Shown: piece after piece, positions 53,762 to 64,000 of the stretch
Position numbering within the stretch: the stretch's first letter is position 1
Layout of the letters: the number at the start of each line of letters is the position of its first letter
NCBI GenBank assembly: GCA_032358255.1
Contig: JAULBX010002335.1
Location: forward strand, 62,001-126,000
DNA from: Heterotrichella gracilis
Lineage: Eukaryota > Sar > Xanthophyceae > Tribonematales > Xanthonemataceae
Direction: 5' to 3'
DNA: 64,000 bases
Position numbers and translations under genes: made by a program
The notes under the pieces: model-generated
Database searches by the model: none
Seen by the model: only the letters and a program-made list of their open reading frames with translations
Told to the model about the DNA's origin: nothing

Positions 53762-54876
53762 GCCGCCTAGGGTTTTGCCAAGGGCTGGCCTTAGGGTGCG
53801 GCTTGGGCGAGTGGGTAAGGGTGGCTGGCCAGAAGTTGGTGTGCTGTCGCTACCTGGTACACAAGTCGTTTATGGTCAAGGCATTGTCAATACGGGATAT
53901 CAGGTCCAGGATATGCAGCTGGTATTGCATGCATGGTGAGATGTCCTCGTGGGGTGGACAGCTGCCGACCACGATCCGGCGGAGGGTTGGGTGACTGTCA
54001 AAGGCGTGTTTACATCTCATATGAGTAACTGCCTCGCAGAGCGTTGCACCACATGTGGCTTCGCTGCGAATGCATGCATTATGGCATTGGCATATGCATG
54101 CATAGTGCCCCAGGTCCATGCATATGCCACCCTTCCCACGAGTGCTTGCACACTCCGCTCACTTGTATGTTCCAATTATTTCGCGAGCCTCAGACGCGCT
54201 GCACGTTCTGAGATTCCGTCACAGGTCCCATACATTGGCAATGGGTGATGGGGACACTGCACTGGAGTGGGATGGCATTGGTCAATGCTTGCTTTACCCA
54301 CAGAAACGCACGTATCCGTGGGTATACGTTGTTTACAGGTTGATTGGCTTCCCATTCTCCTTCCAGCCAGGCGGACCAAAAGGCGGTGGCCACCCAGCCA
54401 AAGGTGGCAGGTGTCAAATGCGTGGCCCTAGAATGCGGAAATGTGCAAGGGTTAAATATCGCGGGCAGCGAGCTTGAGGGCTGGGGACCGACATTCGCCC
54501 GCAATCACGCAAGATATTGTCCCCGAATTATGAATTTGAATTGTGCGCGCCGCCGCGCTCGCTGATTGGCCCAAACCGCAGCAGCTCATATCTTGGGCTG
54601 CCAACTTTGCGGTAGCTTCAAAAGTTTTCGATACTCAAACCAACAGCCGACTGCTCTCCCATAAAGCATCAGACAGCCCTAACAAACAGCTCTCGACCAC
54701 CTCTCAGCAAACACCTCCACAGGCATGTCGTTTAGCTATCGCTCTTGACCAGATCCAATCTGCCTTGGGGCGTCATACTCAGCAGGCGCTTGCGCGCTGG
54801 ATTGTCAGCAAGCCAACTGGCCGCTCATGGCGTTTTGTTTGCTATTGCAGGTCAACCAGAGTACTGAGCGATAGAC
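53762..54876. promoter_or_regulatory. Divergent spacer between SDR and TTHB210-like gene
   Basis: The 1,115 bp should contain both promoters. It has several ATGCATGCAT/GCATATGCATGC stretches at 53925-54120, common low-complexity motifs in this DNA. No gene is supported. Confidence 0.4.
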
Positions 54877-57800
54877 ATGGCAGGCCTCAGGACGCCTCTG
54901 GCGTTGCTGCTGCTGGCGGTCAGCATTCAGCTGGCATCAGGTACTACCACCGTTGGACCATGTGTGTGCGTGTCGTGCCCGATTCCTAGGCGATGTCCCG
55001 ATCGACCAGGGCCCAGCAGCCGTATTTCCCCATGTTGCGAGGTCAGTGCGGCCCCGACACCGTCCGACCGTTTTCTGCAGCGCTGACTTGCAGCCTGTCG
55101 GCACCCATGTGTCCAGCATCCAACGTGGTTCGGTACGAAACCCGGCGTCTACCCACAAACTGGATCCACGCTACATATGCGTTCAAGGTCGAGGCCAGTG
55201 CAGGGTTGCCAGCAGGCGTCTGGTGGCGCCTGTCTATAAGTGAACCTTCGGCCCATGTGGTCTGCCAAGCTGGCACCCATGGGCCTGCACACCTGGCCAA
55301 CGCAAGGCATCCCTTGCTACGGTCTGCACTGCACTGCGACCCGACTGCTTTTTTACTGTTAACATAGGCAGGCGTCACGTTTCGGGTCGTAAAGGCAGCA
55401 ACAGGAGCACCGAGTGAAAATCGTGATGTGCGGATACACCCATCATACAGGCGGTACCAGATGGGTGTGAGGCACATGACATGGAGGTAGGCCATAGGCG
55501 CTCGCTAAACAGGACCAAACAGCGGGTTAAAGACAGTTGCGTCGCAGAACGCGCCACACACTCTGCTTGCCTTGAAAAATGCGCTTAGTCATGCAAACAC
55601 CCAGCTGTTGATGCAACCAGGGGACTGAGGTCCCCCACCGCCGCCACATCCCTTGTCGAAACCCTCCCCACCCACTACCTGGCCCCCTTGACCCTTCCCT
55701 CGCCCCCGCAGCCCGCCGCAGCCTGCTCCAAACCGATATGGTGACCATGGCGATGGGCGACCCGGTGGTATCCTGCCCCATGGTGGAGATGCTTGCAAAC
55801 TCCAACTCGTCCATCTGGAGCCCAGAACTGAGCGACAAGCTGCACGCGGGGTGGACCTACTACACGGATGAGCAGCCGCTTGGAGACGTGAGTGGCTTGC
55901 CAGGGTGCACTGTTGCTTTTGCAGAACCCTTGACAAAACCCTAATGAGTGCACAATGGTCAACCTTGAGTAGGGTAGCAACAGCATACCACCGAAGGTGC
56001 ACTAATGGGTAGGCACTTGAGGTGTGCATGGCTGCCAAAAGTACCCTGGTAAGTGAATGCATAACTACAGTGCTGCGCCAAATACCCTTAACCACAAACC
56101 ATATTGGTGACATGCCTTGGTTGAAATTCCCCGCTGGTCATACCCTGAGTAGGGTACTGCACTGGAGTAGGTCATGCCCCGATGTACATCCTTGCCCTTG
56201 AGGTTCAAAACCCCAACCTCTCGGCATTTCCCCACCACTCCACCAACATCGGCAACCTGCGCCTGCCCGCCAAAACCCTACAACCGACCCTACAGTAACC
56301 CTGCCATGGCCTACTACAGGGATCATGCCGACGGGCTTCATTGAATTATGTAATAGCAGCGTTCATTTGGTTGCCTTTATTATCTTACCTTCACTTCCCT
56401 TCATTCTCCTGCCATTACCCTTCTCCAGGGCCTGCTGGAGAGCTTCAAACGGGTCTGGAACCTGCTTTGCAACCCTGCCCAAACCCTACAGCAACCCTAC
56501 AGTACCTCCAATCTGTCGCTGTCCTTTGACCCTGTTGTGCTCCTACCGCAGGGCATGGTGAAGACCTTTATCGAGTTCTGGAACGGCACCGGCACCTGCT
56601 TTGGCCCCCAGTCCATTGGTGTTGACATCGACATGTCAGTGTTCACATCGCTGCCCAACATCAGCCAGGTGCCGATCAAGCCAATGTGCATGTACGTACC
56701 CTACAAACCCCCTGCAAGAAACCCTAATTTGCCTCTAAAACCTAGCAAGTGCACAAGCACCTGCTTCAAATCCCAATTCGTCAGGGCATTTCTGCTGCAT
56801 GTCCAGCAGCAAATATTGTTTACCAGCTTACCAAGGTCTCAAACCCTAAACCCTTTCGTGTACATGGGCGCCAATGGCAAGTAGTTTAAAGCAGACCTTG
56901 AAGCAGATGCCGCTTGTGGCAAATGCACAAGGGCATCCTCACCGAGATCCTAAACATGTACAGTCTACGCCAAACCCTAGCTTCAACCCTAGCCGCTTGC
57001 GTGTGCAGGATGGGCCCCGATGGCAAGGAGGTTTGCCAGGGCATCTACACAGAGAACATGGACCTGGAATTCCCCTCTGAGCTGGGTGCTTTCTCCCCCT
57101 TCTCATTTGTCAGCTTCTGGTGGAACCCAGAGGGGCACCAGCCAGAGGGTGCGCACCGAAATACCCTAAACCCTAAAACCTGAAATGTGCATATTCCACC
57201 GAGCTGGGTGGCTTGTCCCAATTATTATTTGTTGGTTTAAAGTGGAATCCAAAGGGGCACTAGCCAGAGGGTGCGTGCAGAGACCCTATACCATAAATGT
57301 GCATTGCTCACTTGCGCGCCAGAAAACGCCAGATCAGGAAACCCAAGACCCTGAACCTGCATCTAGGGAGGCATCTGCCTGGGGTGCGCGCCAGCTAGGA
57401 TTCTTTACCCTATATCTGCAGTCCCCTTCTCCCCCTTCTCATTTGTCAGCTTCTGGTGGAACCCAGAGGGGCACCAGCCAGAGGGTGCGCACCGAAATAC
57501 CCTAAACCCTTGTAGGTAATTGTGCACTGCCCCCCACATGAAAGTCGTCACCCCCAGACCCTACACCAGGGTTGCTGACCCTTTGTCCTTCACATGGAAA
57601 CCCTAAACCCTAATCCTTGCTCCCTTTTCCCGTGCAGGCGGTACACCTTCCCGCACATAGACATCCACTTCTCCATGGAAACCCTGAACCCCAATCGTTA
57701 CACCCCATACCCTAACCCCTAATCTTCCTTCCCTCCCCTGTGCAGGCGTATACACCTTCCCCCACATGGACATCCACTTCTACCTGTCGTCCATGGATGA

Positions 57801-60429
57801 AGTGCTTAGCATCCTGCCAGGTAACAACCCAACAATGCACCCTAATAAGGGTCAACAACAGGGGGGTTTCACTGCCAATCTGGCTGTATCGCCGGAACGC
57901 ATACCGCGGTATAAGTAAGGGTCAACAGCAGGGGGTTTTGAGGACAACGGAGGGCCCCTTGCGATGCACTGTAGATGGGGAGGGGTTTGTTCCAGACACT
58001 AAGGATACAGCAAAGGACATGGGGGGCTGTAGCGTTTACCAGGGCGTACCTGAACTTGGGGCCACCGCGCTACCTGTGCAGCCCCCACTTCTTTGCTACC
58101 GCCCTACGAAACTCTATCCTAGGGCCTCTGCCCTGCACAAAACCCTAATAAAGGTCTTCCCTGTGCAGGCCCCTGCAGCGGCCTGACCAGCAGCTTCCTT
58201 GCTACCGCCCTACAAAACCCTTATCCTAGGGTGCCTGCCTTGCACAAAACCCTAACTTAGGTCTTTTCTGTGCAGGCCCCTGCCGCGGCCTGACCAACGA
58301 CTCGTTCACCATTGCCAACGAGGCCATCCCCAAGCAGTGCTTCCCAACTAACTCACCAGCCAGCAACATCACGTACATGAACGTGGGCGAGACGGTGCCA
58401 TTCGTGAGTGTACCCTAGATCTAAACCCTGAAACCTAGACCCTAAACCCTGCACAAGCCAGAAACACCTCCTACATGAATGTGGGCGAGGCGGTGCCAAT
58501 CGTGAGTGTGCTCGACCCTTCTTAGACCCTAAATCTGAAACCCTAAAACAGACAGCAATACCTATACCAAAACGTGGGCAAGGCAGTGGAATCCATGAGT
58601 GTCCCCTTCCCTCCTTAACTACTTCAGAAGGAAAGCGAGAGGAGACATGCCGGCGCCACACACGGCGGCACTCCATGGATCACCAATGTTATAATAGATA
58701 GACGGCCAGGACAGCAACTAGGAGAGCATGGCGTGGGGCAAGGGCATGATTTCTTGCATTCATTCCAGCAATGCAGCCAAATCGGCAGTCAAGGTTGCAC
58801 CCTTGCACACGTGGCGCCAAGCGATTTGGTCCTGGCACTGTTTATGCCATTCGAGTTTTGGCGGAGTGGCCTTTTTCCTCAGCCACTTGTCGTGCTGCCT
58901 TTTAAGCAGCTGTGCAGCACCCCAAGCAGCACAGCTGCACCCCACGGTCCTACCCTCACAAAGGACCTTGTCCCCCTTTGCACATGACCTTCTACCCTTG
59001 CTCATGCACATTCAGCCCCTGACAGTTGTCCCTCCTGACATTACCCTCCCTCCTCCACCACAGATGGGCAACCAGATGATCAACACCATTTTTTTGGGGT
59101 AAATTCTAACCCCTAAACCCTAAACCATTACCCCCCTCCCCACCCCACCCCCGCAGATGGGCAACCACATGATCAACACCATGGGCCCAGAGTTTGACCC
59201 CGCCAACGACTTTGGGGTCAGGGGGTTCAATAACAGCATCTTGTACAACACCTACGGGGGGCAGGTGATCGGCGTGGAGGCCATGCCCACAATCAAGTAC
59301 CTTACGTCAGGTTGGTGGGGAGGAACCCTACACTCTAAACCCTGCTTCACATTTGTGGTGCCTTGGTGTGTGCCACTGGCCCCCTGACTCCGCCTCTGTA
59401 CATCCCTTTGTTTCGCTTTTCGTTCTTCCTTGGGTGCGTGGGTATGGGGCCCTTGGCATGAGGGAATGGCTGAATTCCCTCTCACTCTGTCTCTTCCTCA
59501 ACCTGAACGCCCTCGTACTTGCCACGACCTGGCTACCTTCTTTTCATTGGATTCCAAACCCGTTTTGTCTCTTCACACCGCAGGGGTGGAGGTGTGCAAG
59601 ACCCTCCCCGGGCGGCCCAATTCGTGGGCCTTCACGGGGTTCAAGCCCACCACCTACTGCGTCCTCACCCTGGATGACGTGGTGAGGGTGTCGCTCTCCA
59701 AGTTCCTGTGGTGCGTGGCAATGGAAAACCCTAAACCCTGCTTAGAACCCTAAGGGTCAAGCCGCTGTTTGCCCAGAATCGCTGTTGCCGTCCGCAAATG
59801 ACGACCCAGACCATGGAAACCCTGCGCCCACCACCTGCAAGGCTGCGTAGGGTTTGTGTGTTGGGGTTTGCTGTGGGAACCCTACATAAAACCCCTAGCT
59901 TCCATGGGGACCACCACCTATAAGGCTGCTCCTGTTGCTCGTCTACATGCTTTACAGCAATGCAGCCACAGTACCAGTCTGCTTGACATGAGCCACCAGT
60001 GGTGTTAATCCTACAACCCAGGAATCCTTCCTAATTATGTAGTACACACACCTCTGATCATTTTCCAATCAGCAGCACATCGCTTCCATCCCCTCCTGCC
60101 TCCTGCATGGTACGATGCTGACCTAACCTGCCAGGACCCTAACCAAACCCTAAACCCTTAACAATCCCCCCCTGCCCCCGCACAGGTATGATGCTGACCC
60201 AGTCTGCCAGGACCCCTCAGGCCGCCCCCTGGCCGCATATGCCCCAGATTCCCTGGCGGTCTCCACTGAAATTGTGCCCACAGTGCCCCCCTTCTGCGTG
60301 CTCCCAGAGCCAAATGTGCCCTTCCCCCCACCCCCTATGCCCCCCACCATGCCCCCCCCAAAGCCCAGCCACCCCCCACCCACCATGAAGATGATGCCGC
60401 CCATGGTGCCCAAGAAGATGACGGGGTAA
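54877..60429 (+). CDS. Secreted TTHB210-like / DUF5602-like domain protein
   Basis: Exons are 54877-54940, 55712-55887, 56552-56691, 57009-57148, 57746-57820, 58276-58403, 59157-59310, 59584-59710 and 60186-60429, phase-consistent, giving 415 aa. The start encodes a signal peptide (MAGLRTPLALLLLAVSIQL) followed by ARRSLLQ. The core reads GMVKTFIEFWNGTGTCFGPQ, SFVSFWWNPEGHQPEGVY, TFPHMDIHFYLSSMDEVL, VPFMGNHMINTMGPEF and FNNSILYNTYGGQVIGVEAM. The WNPxGHxPxGVY-xPHxDxHFY and MGxH...PEF patterns match what I know of the TTHB210-like domain; the biochemical role is unknown. Six cysteines and NxS/T sequons fit a secreted protein. The C-terminus is Pro-rich (PPPPMPPTMPPPKPSHPPP). Introns carry copies of exons 4, 5, 6, 7 and 9. 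Confidence 0.7.
57200..57510 (+). repeat. Two copies of the TTHB210-like exon 4 end
   Basis: The exon 4 end and its donor region (57090-57172) recur nearly exactly at about 57423-57508 (SPFSFVSFWWNPEGHQPEG again encoded) and in degraded form at 57200-57275. The near-identity of the second copy, including the intronic CACCGAAATACCCTAAACCC, shows a recent event. Confidence 0.93.
57639..57690 (+). repeat. Acceptor-side copy of TTHB210-like exon 5
   Basis: GTGCAGGCGGTACACCTTCC then CACATAGACATCCACTTCTC copies the exon 5 start (GVYTFPHMDIHFY) with a base missing and a stop. Confidence 0.9.
58160..58605 (+). repeat. Copies of both edges of TTHB210-like exon 6
   Basis: The exon start is copied at about 58160-58200 (GCAGGCCCCTGCAGCGGCCT). 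The exon end is copied twice after the exon, at 58461-58510 (TACATGAATGTGGGCGAGGC with donor) and 58550-58605 (more decayed). Confidence 0.9.
59063..59105 (+). repeat. Acceptor-side copy of TTHB210-like exon 7
   Basis: CACAGATGGGCAACCAGATG then ATCAACACCAT repeats the exon 7 start (MGNHMINTM), then breaks into a T run and a stop. Confidence 0.92.
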
Positions 60430-61497
60430 TTGCCGAAGCGGCAAATCCCTAGGGTAGGGTAATGACAGAACCCTTGTAGTAGAGTGGGACGCGGAAGATA
60501 CACCTTTACACGCCGTTTTGAAGGGAGCCATTGCATGGGTGTCTCAGTTGAGTGTGCACCTGGGGACCGAGTGGTGCTACCTTGGGACCACAATTTTGGT
60601 TGAGGTCCACGAGGTCCTTCTCTGGTGTATTTTAAAGGACGCACACGAGTTGACAATTGCCACAGGGTTGGCAGTAGAAGGAGGACGATTGAATGATGAC
60701 TATCAGTGAGGAGCGCGCTCAACCTTTTTTTTTAGCTTCCGTGATTGGACTAGATGCGCAAACTAATGTTGAGATGATTAGCAGCCCTGGCCAAGTGGCC
60801 TCGGGTGATTTGAAGAGATAATTGGAAAGACGCTGTGGGTATTCAAGATCTCAGTTCTGTTAGGCACGTGATCCCGCAGTTTTCCTTCCATGTTTTAATG
60901 GCAAGTGCAGTGTGGGCCACACCTCTGCTGTGCAAGGGGATGTGCCAGGTTTAGTCACCCCATCCACATCTCTTTACCTTTTCTTGAACCCTTGCGCAGG
61001 GTTCTGTTGCCACTTTTCCAGACAACGAAAATCCCACAGGACCTCCCGTTAGACTACTCATACCGATCACTCCATTGCTACCAGACCCTGAGCAGTTTGC
61101 ATGAACGCACGCAAGCCTGGCCCAGGCCCTTTTTCCACCACATGTTCACTTCTTTAATCAGGGCAGGGTCTACCCCTGGGCCCTTTTACCCTTAAGGAAA
61201 CCTTAGACCACCCTGGTTGGCCAAAGTGATTTTACCTCAAACCCTGGAGGTCAATCTCCCCCAGGGCAGGGTTCAGCATGTGAACCCTGCACCTCCCTCC
61301 TCCCTCAGACTGAGTCTAAAGAGCTCCCTGCATGCTGCGCATTTGGAGCCCTACCATGACGTGATAATCATTGTGACATTTGCAGCCATATTGTGACTGT
61401 GGCACGGCTGCAGCTATCATGATTTACCATAGCATTGAACATTGTAACAATGCAAACGTTCCAATACTCTGACCTTGGCCCCACGCTGGGCCAGTAA
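60430..61497. other. Intergenic, no supported gene; degraded exon 9 copy lies just upstream
   Basis: Only short ORFs are present. Just before exon 9, at about 60106-60145, lies a degraded copy of the exon 9 start (TACGATGCTGACCTAACCTG). In 60430-61497 nothing else is recognisable. Confidence 0.45.
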
Positions 61498-61701
61498 AGT
61501 GGTGCGGATGTGCTGGTATTCACAACGGTTGTGATGATGGTAATCATCCTCGGCTTTGTTGTTGAACACTTTCGGAGGTACTGTGCCTGGAGACTCCTAC
61601 CTGGTAACAACCCCGAGTCGCAAGGTTGCAATTGCAAGCAAGGTGAAGTGCAGGCTGAGGCAGGTAGCGATTATGTTTTTAAAATAATAGTTCATCACTA
61701 G
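61498..61701 (+). pseudogene. Coiled-coil family fragment C (terminal exon only)
   Basis: The fragment encodes a hydrophobic span (VLVFTTVVMMVIILGFVV) and the family tail NNPESQGCNCKQGE, ending FKIIVHH and a stop. The tail is closer to member B than to A. No heptad exon or first membrane exon was found upstream, and the upstream junction is out of phase with B's exon structure. It is therefore probably a truncated duplicate, part of a tandem pair with B. Confidence 0.65.
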
Positions 61702-62300
61702 TTTGCTTTGCATGGTTGCAATGGCTTCAAATTACCACTATGAAATGCATTATCCATAAGTAGGTATATACATTATCCATAAATAGGTATATGAATTATA
61801 TCAGATAGGTATATGAATTATATCAGATTCTGTCCAGTAACTCCGCCTTTGTGCGCTCCCTTTTCTTCTTGATATTTCTACTCAAATAATAATAGTAAAC
61901 ATGATTTGTCTTTGAGAGGAACAAGGCAAAGTACCCCTCGATTACAGGCAGATCCGTTGATAACCACTACCCAGCACTGTTTAGGGTTTAAACACCCTAA
62001 ACCCTAAACCCTAAACCCTGCCCGGGGGGGAGGCGAAAGAACACATTAACAAATGGCATGTCTGCATGCCTCAGTTGTGGAATTTTTTTTCCGTACTGCT
62101 GGGCGTACTGCTGAACATACCCAGGAACAGGAAATTTAGGAGCAATACCAGGGATGTTCCAAAACTAGGACCTAGCAAGCATGTCAATTATGTTAATGTT
62201 GTGGACACACAAATTGCTGGGTACCGTGCTTCTGAAGGGGCTGGTTTACTCGAAGGGTTCCCTTGCTCTTCCTCTGAAATGGCAAAAGCGACTTTGATGC
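61702..62300. other. Spacer with head-to-head telomere-like repeats
   Basis: It contains a (TATATGAATTATATCAGA)-type short duplication at 61780-61830 and the inverted telomere-like array at 61981-62021. Near 62180-62245 sequence similar to the 3' flank of member B reappears (GGGTACCGTGCTTCTGAAGG), extending the duplicated block. Confidence 0.5.
61981..62021. repeat. Head-to-head interstitial telomere-like repeat
   Basis: GTTTAGGGTTTAAAC is followed by ACCCTAAACCCTAAACCC-type repeats (about four units). The TTTAGGG unit and its complement therefore face each other across a TTTAAAC junction. Confidence 0.9.
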
Positions 62301-62455
62301 TGGTGAAATGGTGTGCCGCCATGGTCAGGGTTTGGCATGGTGCTGTGGGCGGTAGAAGTCTATGTGGCGGGCGGTGCCAACTTCATCTATGCTCTCCAAG
62401 ACATTATTGAATTGCTCAGCTGCAAGGGATTATCCCAGCTCCCCCATCCCTTTCA

Positions 62456-62535
62456 CCGCCATCCCAATCCCCAAATGCAGGTGCACTCCAATCCCCACCA
62501 TCCCCATCCCCATCCCCACCATCACCGCCACGGGG
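62456..62535. repeat. CCCCAT/CCAC simple repeat
   Basis: ATCCCCATCCCCATCCCCAC-type low-complexity DNA lies upstream of member B. It makes His-rich or Pro-rich frames that should not be read as genes. Confidence 0.85.
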
Positions 62536-62639
62536 AGCACCACCATCCTCATGGGCAAGGGCGACCATCAACAATGCTGATGCAGAGCCTCCTGTGGGCA
62601 GCGACTCTTCAGCTATCATGTGCGCCAGCACAGCATCAG

Positions 62640-63649
62640 GACTGTCAATGCCGGCAGTAGGGCACTGCACTGACTTATCGGTGAGTGCACCGTGCGCCCC
62701 TGCTGCAGGAAGAGTGACCTAGTTTTGCTTAGCCCTATCAGTGCTTTTGCAGCGCCCCTGGTTGCTTGTGTTCACCTCTCTCACGCTCTGGTCCGTGCTG
62801 CACAGCCTGCATCCCCGGGGACCAAAGGGCCGCACAAGCTGCTCCGAAGCCTGATGTGCTTGATTGCAATGGTGGTGGTGGTTGTCCTAGGGGCTCTGGC
62901 GCGGCCCAGTGTGGCCAGGGCAGGCCTGTCTGTGTCTGGTGAGTGTATAACCTGATCAAGCCACGTCACTATACCAACATCAGACTGCGCGTGCGTGTTT
63001 GGCTCCCTGACTGTATGTAGCTTGGCACACCCTGGCTAATCTTGGTCCTGACAACCTGTGGGCATCACAGGACTTGTTGGTCTGCATCTTAATAAGTGTT
63101 CCTATACCAAGCAAGCACCAGTGCATGCTGTGCCTGCCTGTGATGCGTGTACCTGTACTGCAGATGGCTCGCGGATCGCACAGCTTGAAAACGAGAAGAC
63201 GGTGATGGAGAAGAAGGTGGCGGAGATGGAAAAGGAGATGGTGAAGACCTTGGAGGTGGTTGTCAAGGCCAAGGATGAGGTCATCAAGGCCAAGGAGGAG
63301 GCTCTCAAGGCCAAGGAGGAGGCTCTCAAGGCCAAGATGGGTTCTGTCAGGGCATCCTCTAAGGTGATCTGCTGTGCATGGTTGTGCGCTGCCATTTTGA
63401 ACCTGACCCTTGCAGTCATAACCAGGCCCACTCATCCTTCAGGTCAAGCTGCACCCAGCGGTGGGAATGGCGTTGGTGGCTGTATATGCTTGCACCACTG
63501 TTGTTTATGCAAAATTCTTCCAGAGGTACATGGCATCGAGAGTCCGCGCTGGTAACAGCCCCGAGTCGCAAGGTTGCAATTGCAAGCAAGGTGAAGTGCA
63601 GGCTGCGCCAGGTAGCAACTCTATTTTGAAGATAATAGTTGAGCACTAG
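62640..63649 (+). CDS. Coiled-coil/membrane protein, family member B (unrecognised family)
   Basis: Phase-consistent exons are a 5' exon ending at 62680 (start unresolved; ends PAVGHCTDLS), 62806-62938, 63071-63363 and 63443-63649. They mirror member A in borders and phase (1 and 0). Exon 62806 encodes HKLLRSLMCLIAMVVVVVLG and ALARPSVARAG. Exon 63071 encodes KQAPVHAVPACDAC followed by a coiled coil with heptads VKAKDEVIKAKEEALKAKEE. The last exon encodes a second hydrophobic segment (VGMALVAVYACTTVVYAKFF) and the tail NSPESQGCNCKQGE. A conserved splice structure with diverged sequence argues that the family is real and has been under selection. Function unknown. Confidence 0.6.
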
Positions 63650-64000
63650 TGCGCTCTGCATGGTTGCAACGGGCTAAAAATACCACTCCGAATTTGCGCT
63701 TTCCAACAGCAGTACATGGATGCCTGTCCAGTGACAACCCCAGCTCATACTGACAAACTGTTGGTGTTGCCTTTTTTGCAGGAAGGTGAGAGGGAACAGA
63801 ACGCTTTCCAGCAGAGTGAGGATATTTTCAACAATTGGGGCCTGGGGCATATCATGTTGATGGTGTGGTTTAACAAAGTGCTGGGTACCCTGCTTCCGAA
63901 GTGCTGATTTGTACTGGGGGTACGATCCCTTGTTCTTTCCCTTTGAATCTTGTTGGTGGTGGGGTGGGGTGCTGATATGGTCAGATTTGGCCCAGCCCGA
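63650..64000 (+). other. 3' flank of member B with possible alternative last exon
   Basis: After a TTGCAG acceptor at 63779, an open stretch encodes EGEREQNAFQQSEDIFNNWG through NKVLGTLLPKC and stops at 63906. The block is conserved in part behind members A and C. No donor giving matching phase was found in the preceding exon. Confidence 0.35.

Noticed and set aside
62313-62660. His-rich and Pro-rich open frames upstream of member B
   Set aside because: They are translations of the CCCCAT/CCAC simple repeat, and several frames are open at once.

Overview
The window is nuclear DNA from a eukaryote, most likely a green alga (chlorophyte). Nearly every gene is split into short exons separated by introns with GT..AG borders. 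The plant-type telomere heptamer TTTAGGG/CCCTAAA is scattered through the introns, and the RPL13 3' flank carries a TGTAA-type poly(A) signal. Several protein families are plant or algal in character: EXORDIUM, DMP/DUF679, plastid YGGT and a type IIB Ca2+-ATPase. No bacterial operons, rRNA, CRISPR array or convincing tRNA were seen. Exon borders were set by hand, using splice-site consensus, phase agreement between exons and protein-family fit.

Layout, left to right: a 5'-truncated gene (+) with three copies of an LRYNSLSDDGRRS motif (1-1.5 kb); a DMP membrane protein (-, 3.5-4.6 kb); an EXORDIUM-like secreted protein (-, 6.1-8.5 kb); COX10 haem A pathway farnesyltransferase (-, 10.3-13.3 kb), head to head with ribosomal protein eL13 (+, 14.1-17.1 kb); a frameshifted F-box/LRR gene (-, 17.9-19.2 kb); member A of an unrecognised coiled-coil/membrane family (+, 20.3-21.8 kb), followed by two long inverted repeats; a conserved acidic/coiled-coil protein (-, 23.4-25.2 kb); a BTB/POZ protein that appears to run into a multi-pass membrane region (+, 26.3-29.8 kb); plastid YGGT/YlmG (-, 31.1-33.2 kb), divergent from an O-fucosyltransferase-like gene (+, 34.0-38.4 kb); a type IIB Ca2+ pump (+, 40.1-48.6 kb), convergent with an SDR oxidoreductase (-, 49.8-53.8 kb); a secreted TTHB210/DUF5602-like protein (+, 54.9-60.4 kb); then a fragment (C) and a second full member (B) of the coiled-coil family (61.5-63.6 kb).

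The genes are unrelated housekeeping, membrane and secreted functions with no obvious common pathway. What links them is an unusual intron structure. In at least eight genes, 30-130 bp at an exon edge, together with the adjoining splice donor or acceptor and often a TTTAGGG-like motif, is repeated one to four times inside the neighbouring intron. About 35 such decayed exon-edge copies were found. This pattern and the three-copy coiled-coil family with a CNCKQGE C-terminal signature are the best candidates for something undescribed. Also notable are a 63-bp-arm hairpin with one mismatch, a T-tailed SINE-like insertion in the Ca2+-ATPase gene, and the possible BTB-membrane fusion.
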